A stretch of DNA of 64,000 nt from Stratiolaelaps scimitus (lineage: Eukaryota > Arthropoda > Arachnida > Mesostigmata > Laelapidae), in assembly GCA_019614645.1 (NCBI GenBank), contig JABWDB010000017.1, positions 1,488,001 to 1,552,000 on the forward strand, in the 5' to 3' direction. Of the stretch, positions 48,400 through 61,239 are shown piece by piece. The notes beneath the pieces are model-generated. The model saw nothing but the letters and a program-made list of their open reading frames with translations. It searched no databases and had not been told where the DNA came from. The number at the start of each line of letters is the position of its first letter. Position 1 is the first letter of the stretch. The position numbers were made by a program, and so were the translations under genes.

Positions 48400-51200
48400 G
48401 TCCTCAGGTTGGGCTCAGTGAAGATTCAAAAACAGCTGATCTATTATAATGAGCAGCTGTCATATGTGTCAACGTTAGCCGGCTAGCTAGCTACTGTCAG
48501 CTCGCAGCAGCGGAATCGAGCATAGACGAATGGCACCGCTAACGGTGGACTGCACAGCTCGGCAGCAGAGCTATCCGAGTGTGGAATCAGTCATCAGGCT
48601 AGCGGGCAGAATCTCGGAAGCGCGAACGCGCTCACCAAATTACCCGACGGACGTTGGAGCAGCTCGGTGGTGGCGGCGCCGTAGAGTTCGCGGTAGCTAG
48701 CTAGCTAGCTAGGTGGCAGTTCGCTTCGTTCCAGCGGTGGTCGCTGGTCGACGTTAAATTCCAATTGCCGTACGGAGCCGACAGAGGGCGCCACGTCCCT
48801 GCGCGCACTGAATGTCGATTTTTACGAAAACACAGAAGAGGTATGGGAGAGAATAGGGTGTATGCTTGGATAACAACCACGAGTGTCAACCATTGATGAC
48901 GAATTGAGTGTGTGCATGAGTTAACGGTTGATTAAAGAAGAATAATAATAAAATGGTTATAGAAGAACAATAACAGCAAATATTATGTTTGCTTTTATAA
49001 GTCGTAGGGAGTTGTAGGTAGTATTTAAAGTACAAGGATTTTGTGATACTGAAACATTTTTTTTGTTGTAATAAATGCGAATAGTATTGCATTATATACC
49101 ATGATTAAATGGTCTTAATGACGGCTAATTTATGTTGAATTAAATCACATTCTAAATTGAAACGTTAAAGAACAGTTGGTTGCGATGTCTCCTTTAGTTA
49201 TGTAAAAATTATGTATTCAAATTATGCCTTAGCGGAAAAGACTTGGACGGCGAATTAAATCGATCGGTAAAAGCTGCTGGTTTACGTCCCGCCATACGCC
49301 CTATATACAGGTCATGTTTAATGATGGAGGCTAGTCATTTCGATTACTCGTCGGCGTAAAGCCTGCTTGCACGCTGCGGAAATAGTCTGCCATCGGAAGA
49401 CGACACTCAGTCATTCATTTTGCCGCTGAAAAAAGCTCTCCAGGTGTCATTACTCATCAACAGATTCGACGACACGAAAAACTTGAGCAGGCGACGGGAG
49501 AAAGCGAACGACCACTTCAAAAGTTCAAAGCTTAACTTCAAGTTCAAGTAAAAGCTACACAACGTGTTCTACTAATTTCAATAGTAATAGACACCGTCCA
49601 TAAACTAAAGGGGACGTGTAAAGTAATAACGAAATAAGTCACCCAGCCATTCAACTACTGTAAATTTTCGCCCATCTCTTGCGGTGCACGCCTGATGTGG
49701 CTTTTTGGCTTGTTCCAGCTGGCCACGCCCGCGTTGGTTCTACGTAACGTGAGCGAGAGGAGCGGGCCACTGTCGTCACCTCGCATCAATAACATAACCG
49801 ACGATAACATCAAAAGCTCTCTCTCTCCCTCAGATTCAACACTATCACGCAATCCACGAGTGTATAATATAAATGAGAGTGTATAATACATTGTATGGTA
49901 AATGACCCGCGTGTTAGGTCGACTCGCTAATTTGTTCTTCGATTAATGTGTCCATCGATGTTCTGATGGGATAATCGAAATACGGCGAGTAGGTTGATGG
50001 GCGCGAATGACTAGTGTTTGTACAGATCTTTACCGGCTGTTGCCGACAACAGCGATGAAGTCGGAAATAGAGCCCAATTCGGTCGCCGTACGACGATGTG
50101 ATAAGGGGGTCATACGCGCCCACTGATTGGATTATTTCCTTTCATAGAGTATTTGTTAGCTTTCCTGTAGATTATTTGTTTGCGACGAGTACAAACAATG
50201 CGCTAGTGTAAAGCTAACCCAGCCGTTCAGCGACTAAAACTCTCGATTCATAAGGCATTGTGTAAGTTGCACTTATATTTATATAATGGATTAGCCAGAT
50301 ACATTATATAAATTATCAACTATATATTTTATATATATATATATGAAAAGTTCTATCTAATAAACATGATTTTATATAGGATATCAGTTAGACTAATTAT
50401 CGTGCATATCTAATGGTGATCTGCGGCGAAAGCGGACTGCACAACCAGCGCGTAAATAGAGGAGCTTCAATTTGTTGCACAACGTCAGACGACTACTGGG
50501 CCTAGGTCTCGCATTTGTTACGACCCATCATTATGAGTTTCCACAGCGCCACAAGAAAGATACCTCCACATTGATAACATCATCCACTGTGAAAGATCAT
50601 TATTAGTTAGGTAACCCCAACACAGCGTGATTGCATGGTCTGCAATTATATTAGTCGAGCCTAGAATCGTACAACATATGCAAAACCTGAGGGGCTCAGT
50701 AGCAAGCTTGTTCATGCCAATATTGCCCTTCGGACCTTAATATGGCGTATTTTTGGCAAATGTAAAGTTAAATAATTGGTTTTAGTATAAACAATTCCCT
50801 TCTAGCGAGCGAGATATCCTCTCATTATGATTATACAATTGTCGACGCGACTCTACGCAGCGCGACATGGATATGCCTCGCGGAAGAGCTCAACCAAATT
50901 GAAGAAATGAAACCGAAGATCCGTTATTTTGTTGTGGCAATTTTGAAGTCAGCGCTTTTCCGCTTCAATGAACCGCTTTCCAAGAGGAGACTTTTCAAGC
51001 CGCCGCGTTTAAGTCAGCGTATGCTGCTTTCTTTTCCTTATGGAAAGAAACAACGAAATAAAATCGATATCGATCACTGAAACCGTTTTACCCACCATTT
51101 CTGCATCCACTGTTCGACGCGCATGGTCACTATGAGATGTAGTCAAACATCGAAACAATAAATCTTCAGCATGCGGCACGCACTAGAAGGACAGACCCAT
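48400..51200. other. No convincing coding
   Basis: Right of the putative promoter the sequence is GC-richer to about 48800, with tandem TAGC units at 48693-48710, then AT-rich. Short frames only (for example 49695-49886 with a Ser-rich tail). I cannot support a gene here. Confidence 0.4.
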
Positions 51201-51210
51201 AAATCGCTAA

Positions 51211-51377
51211 TCACTGTGCAAATAGGTCCCCAGTTTCCTCTTCCCTGGATAGCTCGACCGTCACTGGTATCACGATCTCCGTGGGATAGTACATCGTTGA
51301 TGGGAAAATACAGCCCGTGAACTCTCCTTTTGCCCGGGGCAATAATGACTCTCGAAGACGTTCGCGTCTAATCCGCT
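51211..51377 (-). CDS. Candidate terminal exon, unidentified
   Basis: An acceptor TCCATACAG precedes a frame reading RIRRERLRESLLPRAKGEFT, GCIFPSTMYYPTEIVIPVTV, ELSREEETGDLFAQ and TGA at 51211. The sequence is charged and soluble-looking with a short beta-like stretch, and codon choice is good. It starts with two bases of a split codon. A likely upstream exon lies near 51480-51740 on the same strand, where two frames are open, but I could not fix the junction. No family is recognised. Confidence 0.45.
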
Positions 51378-52206
51378 CTGTATGGACCGCGTAGCACAAC
51401 CAGAGCTTTTTTTACAATTAAAATCACCACTGTTTAGCCTTCCACAGTGTTATTCTACGTAGAAGACTGTCCGCTGCTAACTATTGCTCGATCGCCAGGT
51501 CACTCCTGTGACGGTCGAGAAGGCGAGCGACCCTTTAGGCAGGGCCGAACGTAACAGAGCGGTAGGGTGCAGCAGCCGCTTGTCTGCGAGTCCGCGGTCG
51601 GAGGATGCTGGAATAAAAAAACTCCAGCTGGATTCACATCGGGCCCGACGGTGACCGCAACGGCCTCCGCTTGGGGAGCCAGCATTCATCGACAAATGTC
51701 GCTGCAATTCATTGAAGTCACGTTCACGGAATTCAGCCAATTCTATAGGCAGCTACGGCAACGGCTCATCCTGAATCGTTGGTCAAATACTCAACAGCCT
51801 ACATATACGAAAAGGGGGCTAAAAGGCTTCTCTTGTGTAGCGTGTACCGATGTTAAATGCGGACGAACTACGTACAGGGCATTCCCAATATGCCTGCACT
51901 GTATTCGCTCATCGATTTCATATTGAGGGCTGCTATTGTGGGCTGTAGAATTCAAAATGAATTAACTAAATATACTGCCGGTAGAATTCGAATAGAATTA
52001 GCGTCGTGCAGCATCTAGCAGATGGTGGCATCTCGATCGTAGGTACAATAGACAGCAATGTAGATTTAGGCTAATAATTGCGAGAATTATTCGAAAGAGG
52101 TATTCTTTCTCATTTTTGCAGCGTTGTGCTTTTGTTGTGCAGTTTGTATCGCAAGCCGCACGAGTACGCGTTGGACAACTGAACCTCGGATGACATTCCG
52201 GTCATA

Positions 52207-52479
52207 ATGGTTCTATATGATGACGCCTCCATCGAAGGCGTACTAGTTCTGCTTTCTCCCATAAATATTGACCGTAATGCAATTATCTCGAATCTTTTCG
52301 AAACGCCGGATCATCTTCGACCTTGTTTCCGTTGTTTCTATGATTACAAGAAGGTTTATTATGAGTCGGTGAGAGTGAGCCCAGACAGAACGCACTGGAG
52401 CAGCATTATCGTCGACGACATGTATCTGGAGCCTCTGGAATACAAGCCTCCCTCCCTCGACAGCTTCGTGTCTCGCTAA
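52207..52479 (+). CDS. Candidate small ORF, unidentified
   Basis: A 90-residue frame from ATG 52207: MVLYDDASIEGVLVLLSPIN, then NLFETPDHLRPCFRCFYDYK, ending YKPPSLDSFVSR and TAA. Asp, Tyr and Pro content and codon use resemble real protein more than chance. The opposite strand is open too (52243-52482). No signal peptide, helix or domain is recognised. The start has no strong context evidence. Confidence 0.35.
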   Translation: MVLYDDASIEGVLVLLSPINIDRNAIISNLFETPDHLRPCFRCFYDYKKVYYESVRVSPDRTHWSSIIVDDMYLEPLEYKPPSLDSFVSR

Positions 52480-52899
52480 CAACTCGAACGAATTCTACGA
52501 AAATAACCATCTATCGAATGAGTCCCATCGTCATCCACGAGCATTCATCCAAGTAAGTAGAAGTCAAAGATTCACTGACATCAATACGAAGAAGGGTAGA
52601 GAGCTCATACGAGAAACGGAAAAGTAGTTGAAATGATAAACGTATCCGTCTAACGATGAAGTCCAACAGCGAGGAATGAACGCAGGGCCTGCATCTCGGA
52701 GCAACTTCTTGATTGTTGAAGATGTGAATCTTCAGCGCAGAGCTCGTGTCGTCACCAAAAAACAGACCACGAGAACGCACATCGGCGGAGTCTGACCCGC
52801 GAGAAACAATTTGTTTATCGACCGGTCGGACTGTCCAACGGACCGACAGCCTCAACACGATTGGGTGCTGTTCGCAATTTTGCCACCATCCAACGTGCC

Positions 52900-53145
52900 T
52901 TATTTGTTTGGACACTCACGCTCGGGACAATCACCCATGGAAACCTGCTTGATACCTTCACCTAGCTGCAGTGTTCTACCTCGCCTAATCAAGTCTATTG
53001 GGGCCATTCTTCGTAATTGCACTATTTGTGCTTGGGTTATCGATAGACTCTCTTCGCGGGCGGGGGGGGGGGAACTCGATGACTGATTGTCCAAAGAGAA
53101 TAATTTTAGGCCACTTATGAGCATTTTGTGCACAAGGTCACTCAT
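52900..53145 (-). CDS. Candidate short coding frame
   Basis: An ATG at 53145 opens MSDLVHKMLISGLKLFSLDN, then a Ser/Pro-rich patch encoded by a C-run, then ITQAQIVQLRRMAPIDLIRR, ending at 52900. Donor-like GTATCA and GTTTCC lie near the end, so it could be a first coding exon for the minus-strand candidates at 52.7 or 51.2 kb. No domain is recognised. Confidence 0.25.
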   Translation of the reverse strand: MSDLVHKMLISGLKLFSLDNQSSSSPPPAREESLSITQAQIVQLRRMAPIDLIRRGRTLQLGEGIKQVSMGDCPERECPNK

Positions 53146-53199
53146 TTACTCTCACGAACACGTCTCTAGTGTGGAACAAGGAACTTGTTAAGAACTTGA

Positions 53200-56100
53200 T
53201 TTGTCTGTTTTTGGGAATTTGGCGAAACACCGACACGGTGTCTGGCTACTACTGCATTAGTTCAACATGAATCTAAAGACAGGTTGTACTTCATTGCCGT
53301 ATACTAAACAGTCCTGGGGTGTGTCTGTAAAAATCTTTCACATTCGCTCTCGTCTAAACCAAGGAAGCCACAGGTCGAATTCAACACAGGTCACAGAAAC
53401 GTCGAGTTAAAATTTTAGAGTTGGAATTGGCCACGGTCAAATGCCTGCTTTCTGTGCCGAGTGTTTGCCCTTCTTCGAGGTCGACACGCGAGCCTGAAGC
53501 ATACTACTGAGGGTAAGGGACTCACAACTTCGCGGAATTGGCACATCGAATAGTTGCTCGCAGCGACTTACTTGCTAATTTACTAATGTGGAATTAACTC
53601 GTCGCTATACTTACATTTCCCAGTCGTCATCGCCGTCGCCGCCCCCACGTAGGATATTTAATTTGACTTTCATGTTGTCAGTTAATGACCCAATGGCCAT
53701 TAATTCACACAGGAGGTGCACATACAATTCACATATACTCACACATATTTATCACACTAATTTCTAGTCTATGGCAACTAAACGCGGCAATGTCTGAGGG
53801 GTTGCTCTCGCACACTGGTGCGATACTGGTTATTGCCAATCAATTCACCAACATCCCAAATACCACCATCGCCCGCAGTAGTGGCAGTATATAATGTTGT
53901 TAGTCCCGGATTAGGCAGAGCTGTAAAAGTCGTTTACACCGCTACCAATTAAACGTGAGTCATGCAACGCTCAGCTGCCCGCTAAATAAGCGCATGCCTG
54001 GCTTGACAACGACATCTCTGACCGCTCAGTTCGCGCGGACGCCTTGCGAGGCTTTCCCCTCTTCATAAAATGTAGTAGCCATTTTACAGGAATTAATATA
54101 AGCTTCAGATTGATTTCGTTGGAGTTAGTCTTTCCTTCTATATAGTGATAAGGCGGGGCGTTTAAACAATCGCTCACTGTGGTGTGCACCTTGTGGGGAC
54201 GACCCACGGACACTAGGCACAGGTTCTGTATGTGCAGTCACGTCGACTAAGGTCCAAGACAAAAATCTGCTAACGTTGATGTTTTCATTGTTGCTCGTCT
54301 TCTCGCGCTACCACCAACGGGCGCCGATCCACCCCAGGCCGAGAACGCTTTCCAGGTTAACGGTTATAGCGGTTCCCAGCCACCGTTTCATTCAGGCCGG
54401 GTCTGGATGGAGCGCAGAGATTATGAGACGTGAGAAAAAACGTCTTTCAGGAGTGAAAATGCAGTAAACACTCAAATGTGTAGTCGATATATTCGCGAAG
54501 GAGGACGCCGATGCTAACATCAGATGCATATACACATACACCTAAAGAACGGGGTCTACCGTCATACACAGAGCAGCCGAGTCTCTCAGTGTCCTGCACC
54601 TGATCGAAGGAAACGCACAACTCGTTCTATGGCACTGCGATGCCGGAGCAGGCAGATCGCTGCCCGCTGATCGTTGACGCTCGACGGCACTCGAACGCTC
54701 GGTGGAGTTAGTGTCTCGTCTTCACCTTCTGCCGAATCCCAGTTGTCAGCGGCCGTCAGACTCCGCCGGCCCAAGCGAATTCGCTAGTACACTCATTCCA
54801 TGACCGTCATCTCTCTGCCCTTCAACCTTGCAAGGCGACGAAGCCCTTGTTAGACGACAAATCGTGGGATCGACAAATCCTGCCCAACGCTGCCGTGCGT
54901 GAGACGGGAGAACTCTGATTTTCACTATTTGACAAGGTTGATCGAAACGTTGACATCGAGGCAAGCCAGTGAGAGGCTACACACCTAGCAGGGACCGCAC
55001 GCAAGGCATGACAACGTGTCGTAGAAGGGAGCAGCTTGCCGTCCACTAGCCGGTAACAACAACATCTAGCGAAACTAGATGGCTGGCAACGACGCGAGCA
55101 TCTAACGGCAACAATTTCTCCAAGCCGGCATCGTTTATCAGGCGCTAATCCCACTCAGCGTTCCATCGGTTCAGGTCTCCTGGGACTAACTATTATGTGT
55201 CTGGCTCAGGCTGCGTCGTCGATGGCGGCGGCGGCGGGCCGATGAGCCAGTCGATTTGGGCAATCTAGCCTGCATTGTAAGTCCCAGGCACGGTGACATA
55301 CATAGAACAGCAGGCACGCTCTGGCAATGCGCGTTCGGCGTAGACAGCTAACGAGCTCTGTGCTGGAAGGAAGCCTTTGAAGGTCTGGCGGCGAAGCGAT
55401 AATCAACCGAAACCATGACGCAACGTGAATCCCATGCACGGCTACTAAGTAGTCTTGGTCAAACTCACAGTTAGCACCGGCTTCCAATGGGAGGGTGTTC
55501 TCAAGAAGTAAGCTGTTTCGATCTCGACAAGACCTAGTCGCGCGTAGACTCCTGCTAATAGCCGAGTGGATCAAGTTCGTTTCGCTTGCTGAGTTACTAG
55601 GTAATATCCGCCTCGCATGGTCACGGTCACCAGTTACAGCCTGTATTACAAATTGAAATGTGTAATAATGTCCACAAGGCCATTAGGAAGGCCAAAGATG
55701 CATCATGTATCCTTACATTGGTCGCCGAACTCGGAAGCTAGAATATACATATGGCTCTGATTGAATAAACTGTGGATTGTATACAGCTTTCAATTCACTA
55801 ATATTCATTAGGTTTTGTTGAGATAATAAAAAAGCAGGCCGAGTTCATTATTAATAAAATCATTAATAATAAAATAGTAATGCATGTCACCAGCACGATG
55901 TGCTGCTTAGAAGTTATATTTCTTGGATCCGCATGCGCCTGATGCGCAGTTAAAGGTCACTATTTCTCATTCGAATTGAGATTTTTGAGTCCACCTTTAA
56001 GACGTTTACTTATTGCCATATATACCGACCCATGTATCATTAACTTTATTAAATGGTTAATAATCTAAATGGATTGATGACCCTTCGAGCTGACGCCTCG

Positions 56101-58200
56101 CACGATCGTTCTCTCTATTTCGGAGCATCTTGTTTGACATTGATTTATAGCGATGTCCGGGAGCGTTATCATGGAATTACTATCTCTTGCATTTGCTCTA
56201 ACTCTACAACTCAATGTAACATAATTAATCATTAGTGTGCTCTAATTATCTACCGCGTTTTATCTTTGGCGTAAACGATTAGTGGGGACTCGTCGGAAGT
56301 TATACCTCATAAAATGAACACAATTGATAAATCACGAAATAGATAGTCATCTTGTCACGACCAACAAATACTTCATTGAAACCGTGCCTACCTTAGTATC
56401 TTGGAAATTGCTGCAATTCGGCATCCTCTTCTGTTTTCTGCACTGTTACCCGTCTGGCGCTTTTCTGAATGTTTGAAGTCCACCATGATTATCAGTAAAT
56501 CACATGAAATCTACAGCCTGCGTCCTAAACTTCACGAAAGCACCAGGTCATCCTCATGGGCTAAGCACGGTATATTAATGATGCATATATATGTATATCT
56601 ACGTGCCACTTAATTCACCTGTCTCATAACGAAACATACACAATGGCCCTTGATCATTTCGGACCCGCCAGTCTTGTTGAAGTCAACTCACTTTGAAACC
56701 CCAACATGCGCTCGCTCCACATCGCACACTTCAGGTCAGCGAAAACTTGTTCGGTTGCTTTACAGCTCTGCTAAACTCCTTGGAGGCACATACAAACCGA
56801 AACGTAAGCCCATTCGACAGAAACACAAAAAAAGCATGAAACACAGTTGAACTAAACGGGCAGCTTAACAGAGCGATGATACCAAACAATGATAATCGAC
56901 TCGGAACATACGGAACGCTATGCCCCTCATGCTATTGGACTTCCAGCCGTACTTTCACTGTGCGTGGATGAGATTTCAAGCGAAGACGAACCAGAGGCAT
57001 TCCAATTCGCTGCTCGGCTCGTTCAACCAGCTTCGTTGATCGGATCCCGATTCAATTTCAGTTGGCGGCACGACTTCGTCGCCACTGGTATCCGAGTTTA
57101 GACAACTCGGCATGCTGATGCCCGGGCCCGGCATGGTATCGTCAGCGAATTGGCTACACATCGACGCCACGAAAAATACTGCCGTTGCGACACCTAGTGG
57201 TAAACCTGCTCACAAGCAGAACGATGAACCCCTACTTGATGTGTGCGTCTGTGTGTATGTGTGCGAGTTTTGGCGACTACACACACGCTCACACACCTGC
57301 TTCGATGCCTTTTTGGCTGCCTCTCGTTGTGCGGAGCAGCTGCCAATTTCGGCTGCTTTGCGAATGGCCGCATCTGGTTGGAGTTTGAGAGGAATTTGTT
57401 AATGCCAAATGAAAAATCGGTGACAGATCTCTCCCGAGACATTCGTTCGTTCCTCTCCGTCTGTCGGTCTGCATGACGAAGCGCACGGGGGAGGGACGGG
57501 GGCGGCGAGCGCGCATCAACGATTCGACCACTTTCGCTGTACAGCTCCTCATCGTCACCGACGCCACGAGAGACGTCGCCGTGACAGTGACACTAAGGCG
57601 AAAAGTGATGATTATGACGGTAGACGTCGGATCGTTCTGAAGTCACCAGATCTGGTGGGTGGATGGGCGGCTGTGCTGTCGAATGCGGTTGTGCAGGACG
57701 CACGCGTTTGCCACACAATCTTCCGGCTGAATAAGGAATATTGCCCTCTGGACGACGATATCGGATCAGTCAGATGTAGGGGGAGGGGGAGGGGTATTGT
57801 GTTTTTGCTTAGGACCTCTGTGTTGTTGACCTCATTCATTACAGCTCACAGTGCCAAGGACGATGGATGTTTACTGACGGAGTTCGTATTATTGTAAATA
57901 CAATTCGTATACCGCTGTATGATGATTAGAAAAATTATGTTGCACAGAGCGATTAAGGAACACAGCGTTCTCTAACATGGTAGAATAATCTCGAACTCGA
58001 GCGTACGCACCACTCCGACGATTAAGTAATTACGCGGTCAGAGCTTAAAATACAGTTAGACATGTGAGAAGGCGAAGTATGTCCATTCCGACATTCCGGA
58101 CGCGATTTCCGAGTGCTCTTTACAATGCATTGTCACCTTCCAATCTAAAAAAAAAATAAATGTCCTGCTTGCTAGTGCCTGCTAGCAAAAATTCCACATA
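53200..58200. other. Gene-poor stretch with GC-richer patches
   Basis: No domain seen. GC-richer patches at 54580-55600 and 57480-57720 have frames open on both strands. A minus-strand frame at 56976-57170 encodes an acidic Ser-rich peptide (CLNSDTSGDEVVPPTEIESG) that could be a chance frame or a tail. (GT)-rich sequence at 57240-57295. Nothing here is firm. Confidence 0.35.
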
Positions 58201-58204
58201 CATC

Positions 58205-58254
58205 GCTATTCTAATACTCAACCAGGTAGTTACCTGGTTGAGTATTAGAATAGC
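58205..58254. repeat. Perfect 24-bp inverted repeat with 2-nt centre
   Basis: Arms 58205-58228 and 58231-58254 are exact reverse complements separated by GT. A smaller inverted pair (TTGCTAG and CTAGCAA) lies about 30 bp to the left at 58169-58188. There is no coding or tRNA nearby. It could be a hairpin from template switching or a termini-only transposon remnant. Confidence 0.9.
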
Positions 58255-58724
58255 TATGTTAATGTATCTTTCGTTCGAAATAGATAAGTATCGAATGGTC
58301 GTTGAACTGAACTTTGGCGTGACTCGAGGCCCGGTTTAGCACCATTGCCTCCTCCGCAAGTGCCGCGTAGTCGTCGACTAAACAATCACACCTGCTATTT
58401 AGCTAAAGCAAATGTGGCGGCTGCATTGGAACTACCGCATGTCGGGCGCCTGTTGAACAAAGGTTGAAATATTCGTCGAACCCACAATACTGAGACGGGG
58501 ATTCGGTCCGGAACGCTCTATACCATCTGATTATGGTGATACATCACCGATGGATAATGAAAGAGGTTCCGCATTTGTATTGTTTGCATGCCTGCACCTA
58601 ACCTTGCGAATTTACAGCTGACATGTATATGGATTTACATTTTAGCCGTCTACCTGTCAAAGCATTTTTCGATTCAGTTAGCCTATCCCCGAGAAATGAA
58701 CGAAGAAGTGAAAAACCCTAAAGT

Positions 58725-58783
58725 AAATTTTCCGGGCTGACTAGCAACCAACATTTTAACTCCACGGTAGAACTGCTTTCGGC
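58725..58783 (-). repeat. Second copy of the 43-kb repeat tail
   Basis: About 57 bp align by eye with 43078-43135: both contain CCAACATTT, TCCACGGTA and AACTGCTTTC with only a few differences and one or two small gaps. Its left-hand neighbour sequence differs, so the copies are dispersed rather than part of one duplication. Confidence 0.65.
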
Positions 58784-59605
58784 CTTCGAAACCTTTAGGC
58801 GGTCCTCTCAGTGCTAACTTGCTCGAAAGGGTCTACCAAGGCTGATCCACACCACCTGGGACAAGCGCGCAGGATCTTTCCTTCTCCAACGGCTGTCCCT
58901 CGCTGTGAGACAGAGAGGCTATGTCATCGTCTCCCTCCCCCCCCTGTCAGATAGGGGAACAGCAGAGGGTCAGCTCGAAAAAACAATTCAATTTCCTCGG
59001 AATCATGACGGCCTCTGCCTGACACCCTGACCCCAACTGCGTCTCAAATTAGTGTACATTTTAAAACACACAATCATATAAAATATGAGCGTGCCTCTCT
59101 ACAAGCATTTTAATAAACCTCAGCACACCTTAATTCATTGGAGACACACAACAATATGAAATATAGTAGAAACATCATAGCAGTTCTATTGTGCTTGTAT
59201 GCAGCGACTATAACGACTCAAAACCCCAACAACATAGTGTGATTGTACTTTTCGCTGAGATGACGTCTTTACCTAACGAAGCGAGATTAAAAATTAGGTA
59301 CGCTGCCTGAACAACCCCCGCCCCCTGGCATCCTATTAAACGATAAGAAATGTACCAAGCTTACGAACGTTGGCGGCGACACATTAAAGTGCTCAGCAAA
59401 GTTGCCACGGCGTTACCAACAACGTCTCACCATTGTGTTACTACTCTCTATCTGAGTAACGGAAAGTAAATAGGAAGGTGTGGCGTTTGCCTTCTGGTTC
59501 TTTGCCTAATTCCTGCTATCTTTGAGAGAGAGAGAGAGGTATTGACATCGCCTGCGATCTACGGAAATCCTAATGAAACTCAGTGCGCAACCGGCGAGCG
59601 ACGGA

Positions 59606-59687
59606 GACGAGGTGGCCGAGTGGTTAAGGCGTTGGACTGCTAATCCAATGGGCTCTGCCCGCGTGGGTTCGAATCCCATCTTCGTCG
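59606..59687 (+). tRNA. tRNA-Ser (anticodon GCT)
   Basis: An 82-nt sequence folds as a class II tRNA. The acceptor stem GACGAGG pairs with CTTCGTC (one G-U pair), with discriminator G at 59687. The anticodon arm is TTGGA-CTGCTAA-TCCAA, giving anticodon GCT for AGC/AGU serine codons. It has a long variable arm (GGGCTCTGCCC), box A TGGCCGAGTGG and box B GGTTCGAATCC. CCA is not encoded, as expected for a nuclear gene. A short T-run (TTTT at about 59695) can end RNA polymerase III transcription. No intron. Confidence 0.97.
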
Positions 59688-59693
59688 AGTAAA

Positions 59694-59699
59694 ATTTTA
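59694..59699 (+). terminator. Pol III T-tract after tRNA-Ser
   Basis: A run of four T residues lies about 8 nt after the tRNA 3' end, the usual spacing for RNA polymerase III termination. It belongs to the tRNA-Ser gene by position only. Confidence 0.5.
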
Positions 59700-61183
59700 T
59701 CCTACAACACACTAAATTTCAACTAAATGCGTCCTTATTTGCAAGAATAACGCTAGGATTCATAGAGAACTGATGTTTCCTTTTCTATAAATAGCGCTAC
59801 TATTGTGCTTGAAATGAGATAGTGACAGGAACAACCGCGAAAACAGCTGAACTGCCCCCCTAATCGAATGGCACCAAAAAGTTTGCAAAACTTTCGTGTT
59901 ATATGAATATATCGGGATCTGATAAATGCTAATTGGAGCCTAAAAAAGTAGCCCAACTGAAGCTGCAAAAACGTCATCGGATAAAAAAAAATATGCGATT
60001 CTTCTTCTCTTCACCAGCAAGCTATTTCATTTATGTAGCCCTGTACAAAAAGAGCCCTGTACAACATCGAATTCGTGCAAAAGCTGATCCCTCGCTTTGA
60101 GCTAATCAGTCGGCGGCACATTGAACGCCAGCGACGACAACATCCACCCTCGCTTCGGAGTGCCCTGTCATATATCTACCGCTCATTCAACAACGGTCAC
60201 CGGAATGCAGGTGAATGCCGCGCGGCAAGACATAGGTGGCTTTACCTAGGTAGTACCATAACACGACCAATTTCACATACGACGAAATATGGCAAATCAC
60301 ACAGGCCAAAACAAATCTACGAATACAGGCACAACCGAACGTCGAAGCATTTACAGCGATGTTTCGGAGTAATTTCTTATTGATTTTCCACTAGTTCAAA
60401 ATATTCCAAAAATCTCGATTTGGATGGATTTCGACTCTGCCGGCCTGTGCTTGCTCCCCCGTTTCGCTGGAATGAATGAATGAATGTACTTGAAGATTGG
60501 CGCTTCAAGATGTAATTTCTCCTTTTAGCTAATTCTATCAAATACGGTAAGGTAGAGGGAGCTTTGAAGTGAAACCTTTGGAGCGAGAAAGTTTAGCGTT
60601 CACTTCTTCGTATGGATAACCACAGGGACTTAATTATCCTGAAATATACATCCGGGAAGGATACTTTTAGCTTGCTACTCTCCCTTCTTCTATATGGCTA
60701 GTCAATCATGGCACGCGGATTTATTTGAGACAAACACTTCTACTTTGAACCTATGTTTTTATGTTGTCTGGCTAAGTACATGTTATTTCCAACCTGCATC
60801 ACGAATTCAAGTATTCTGCTAATTATAATGATAATAATGGCCTATCGACTAGTACTTCTATAAGGATAGGATGAGACTACGTAGGTGATAGCGATTACCT
60901 GTTTATGTCATACAGAGAAACGGAAAACAAAATTCGACAAAATCTTCATAAGCACGTCCCTCTATTTTGTGTTATTGTTTATATCGGCATTTGTCACATC
61001 GTAATATGTATGCTTTTCGGAAAGAGAATAAGCAAAGGTCCTGACAGGTCCTCATAGTAATACCTAACAGGTTAAAAGCTGAGGCTTGTCAGATAGGGGT
61101 TAGCTCGAAAAACATCATTAAAATTATTATTACATTATATTAAAACATGTATTTGTTAGTGCCTCTATCTATGATACCACACC

Positions 61184-61225
61184 AGCATGTTTGTGCTCTA
61201 ACAGGATGTAGAGCACAAACATACT
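61184..61225. repeat. Hairpin-forming inverted repeat
   Basis: Arms 61187-61200 and 61209-61222 (ATGTTTGTGCTCTA and its complement) pair perfectly around an 8-nt loop. The pairing continues three bases outward after one mismatch. It abuts the GC-rich segment 61240-61560. Confidence 0.8.
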
Positions 61226-61239
61226 GATACCTCGACAGA

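Noticed and set aside
59506..59712. Open minus-strand frame of 68 codons
   Set aside because: It is the complement of the tRNA-Ser gene and its peptide is just the antisense tRNA.
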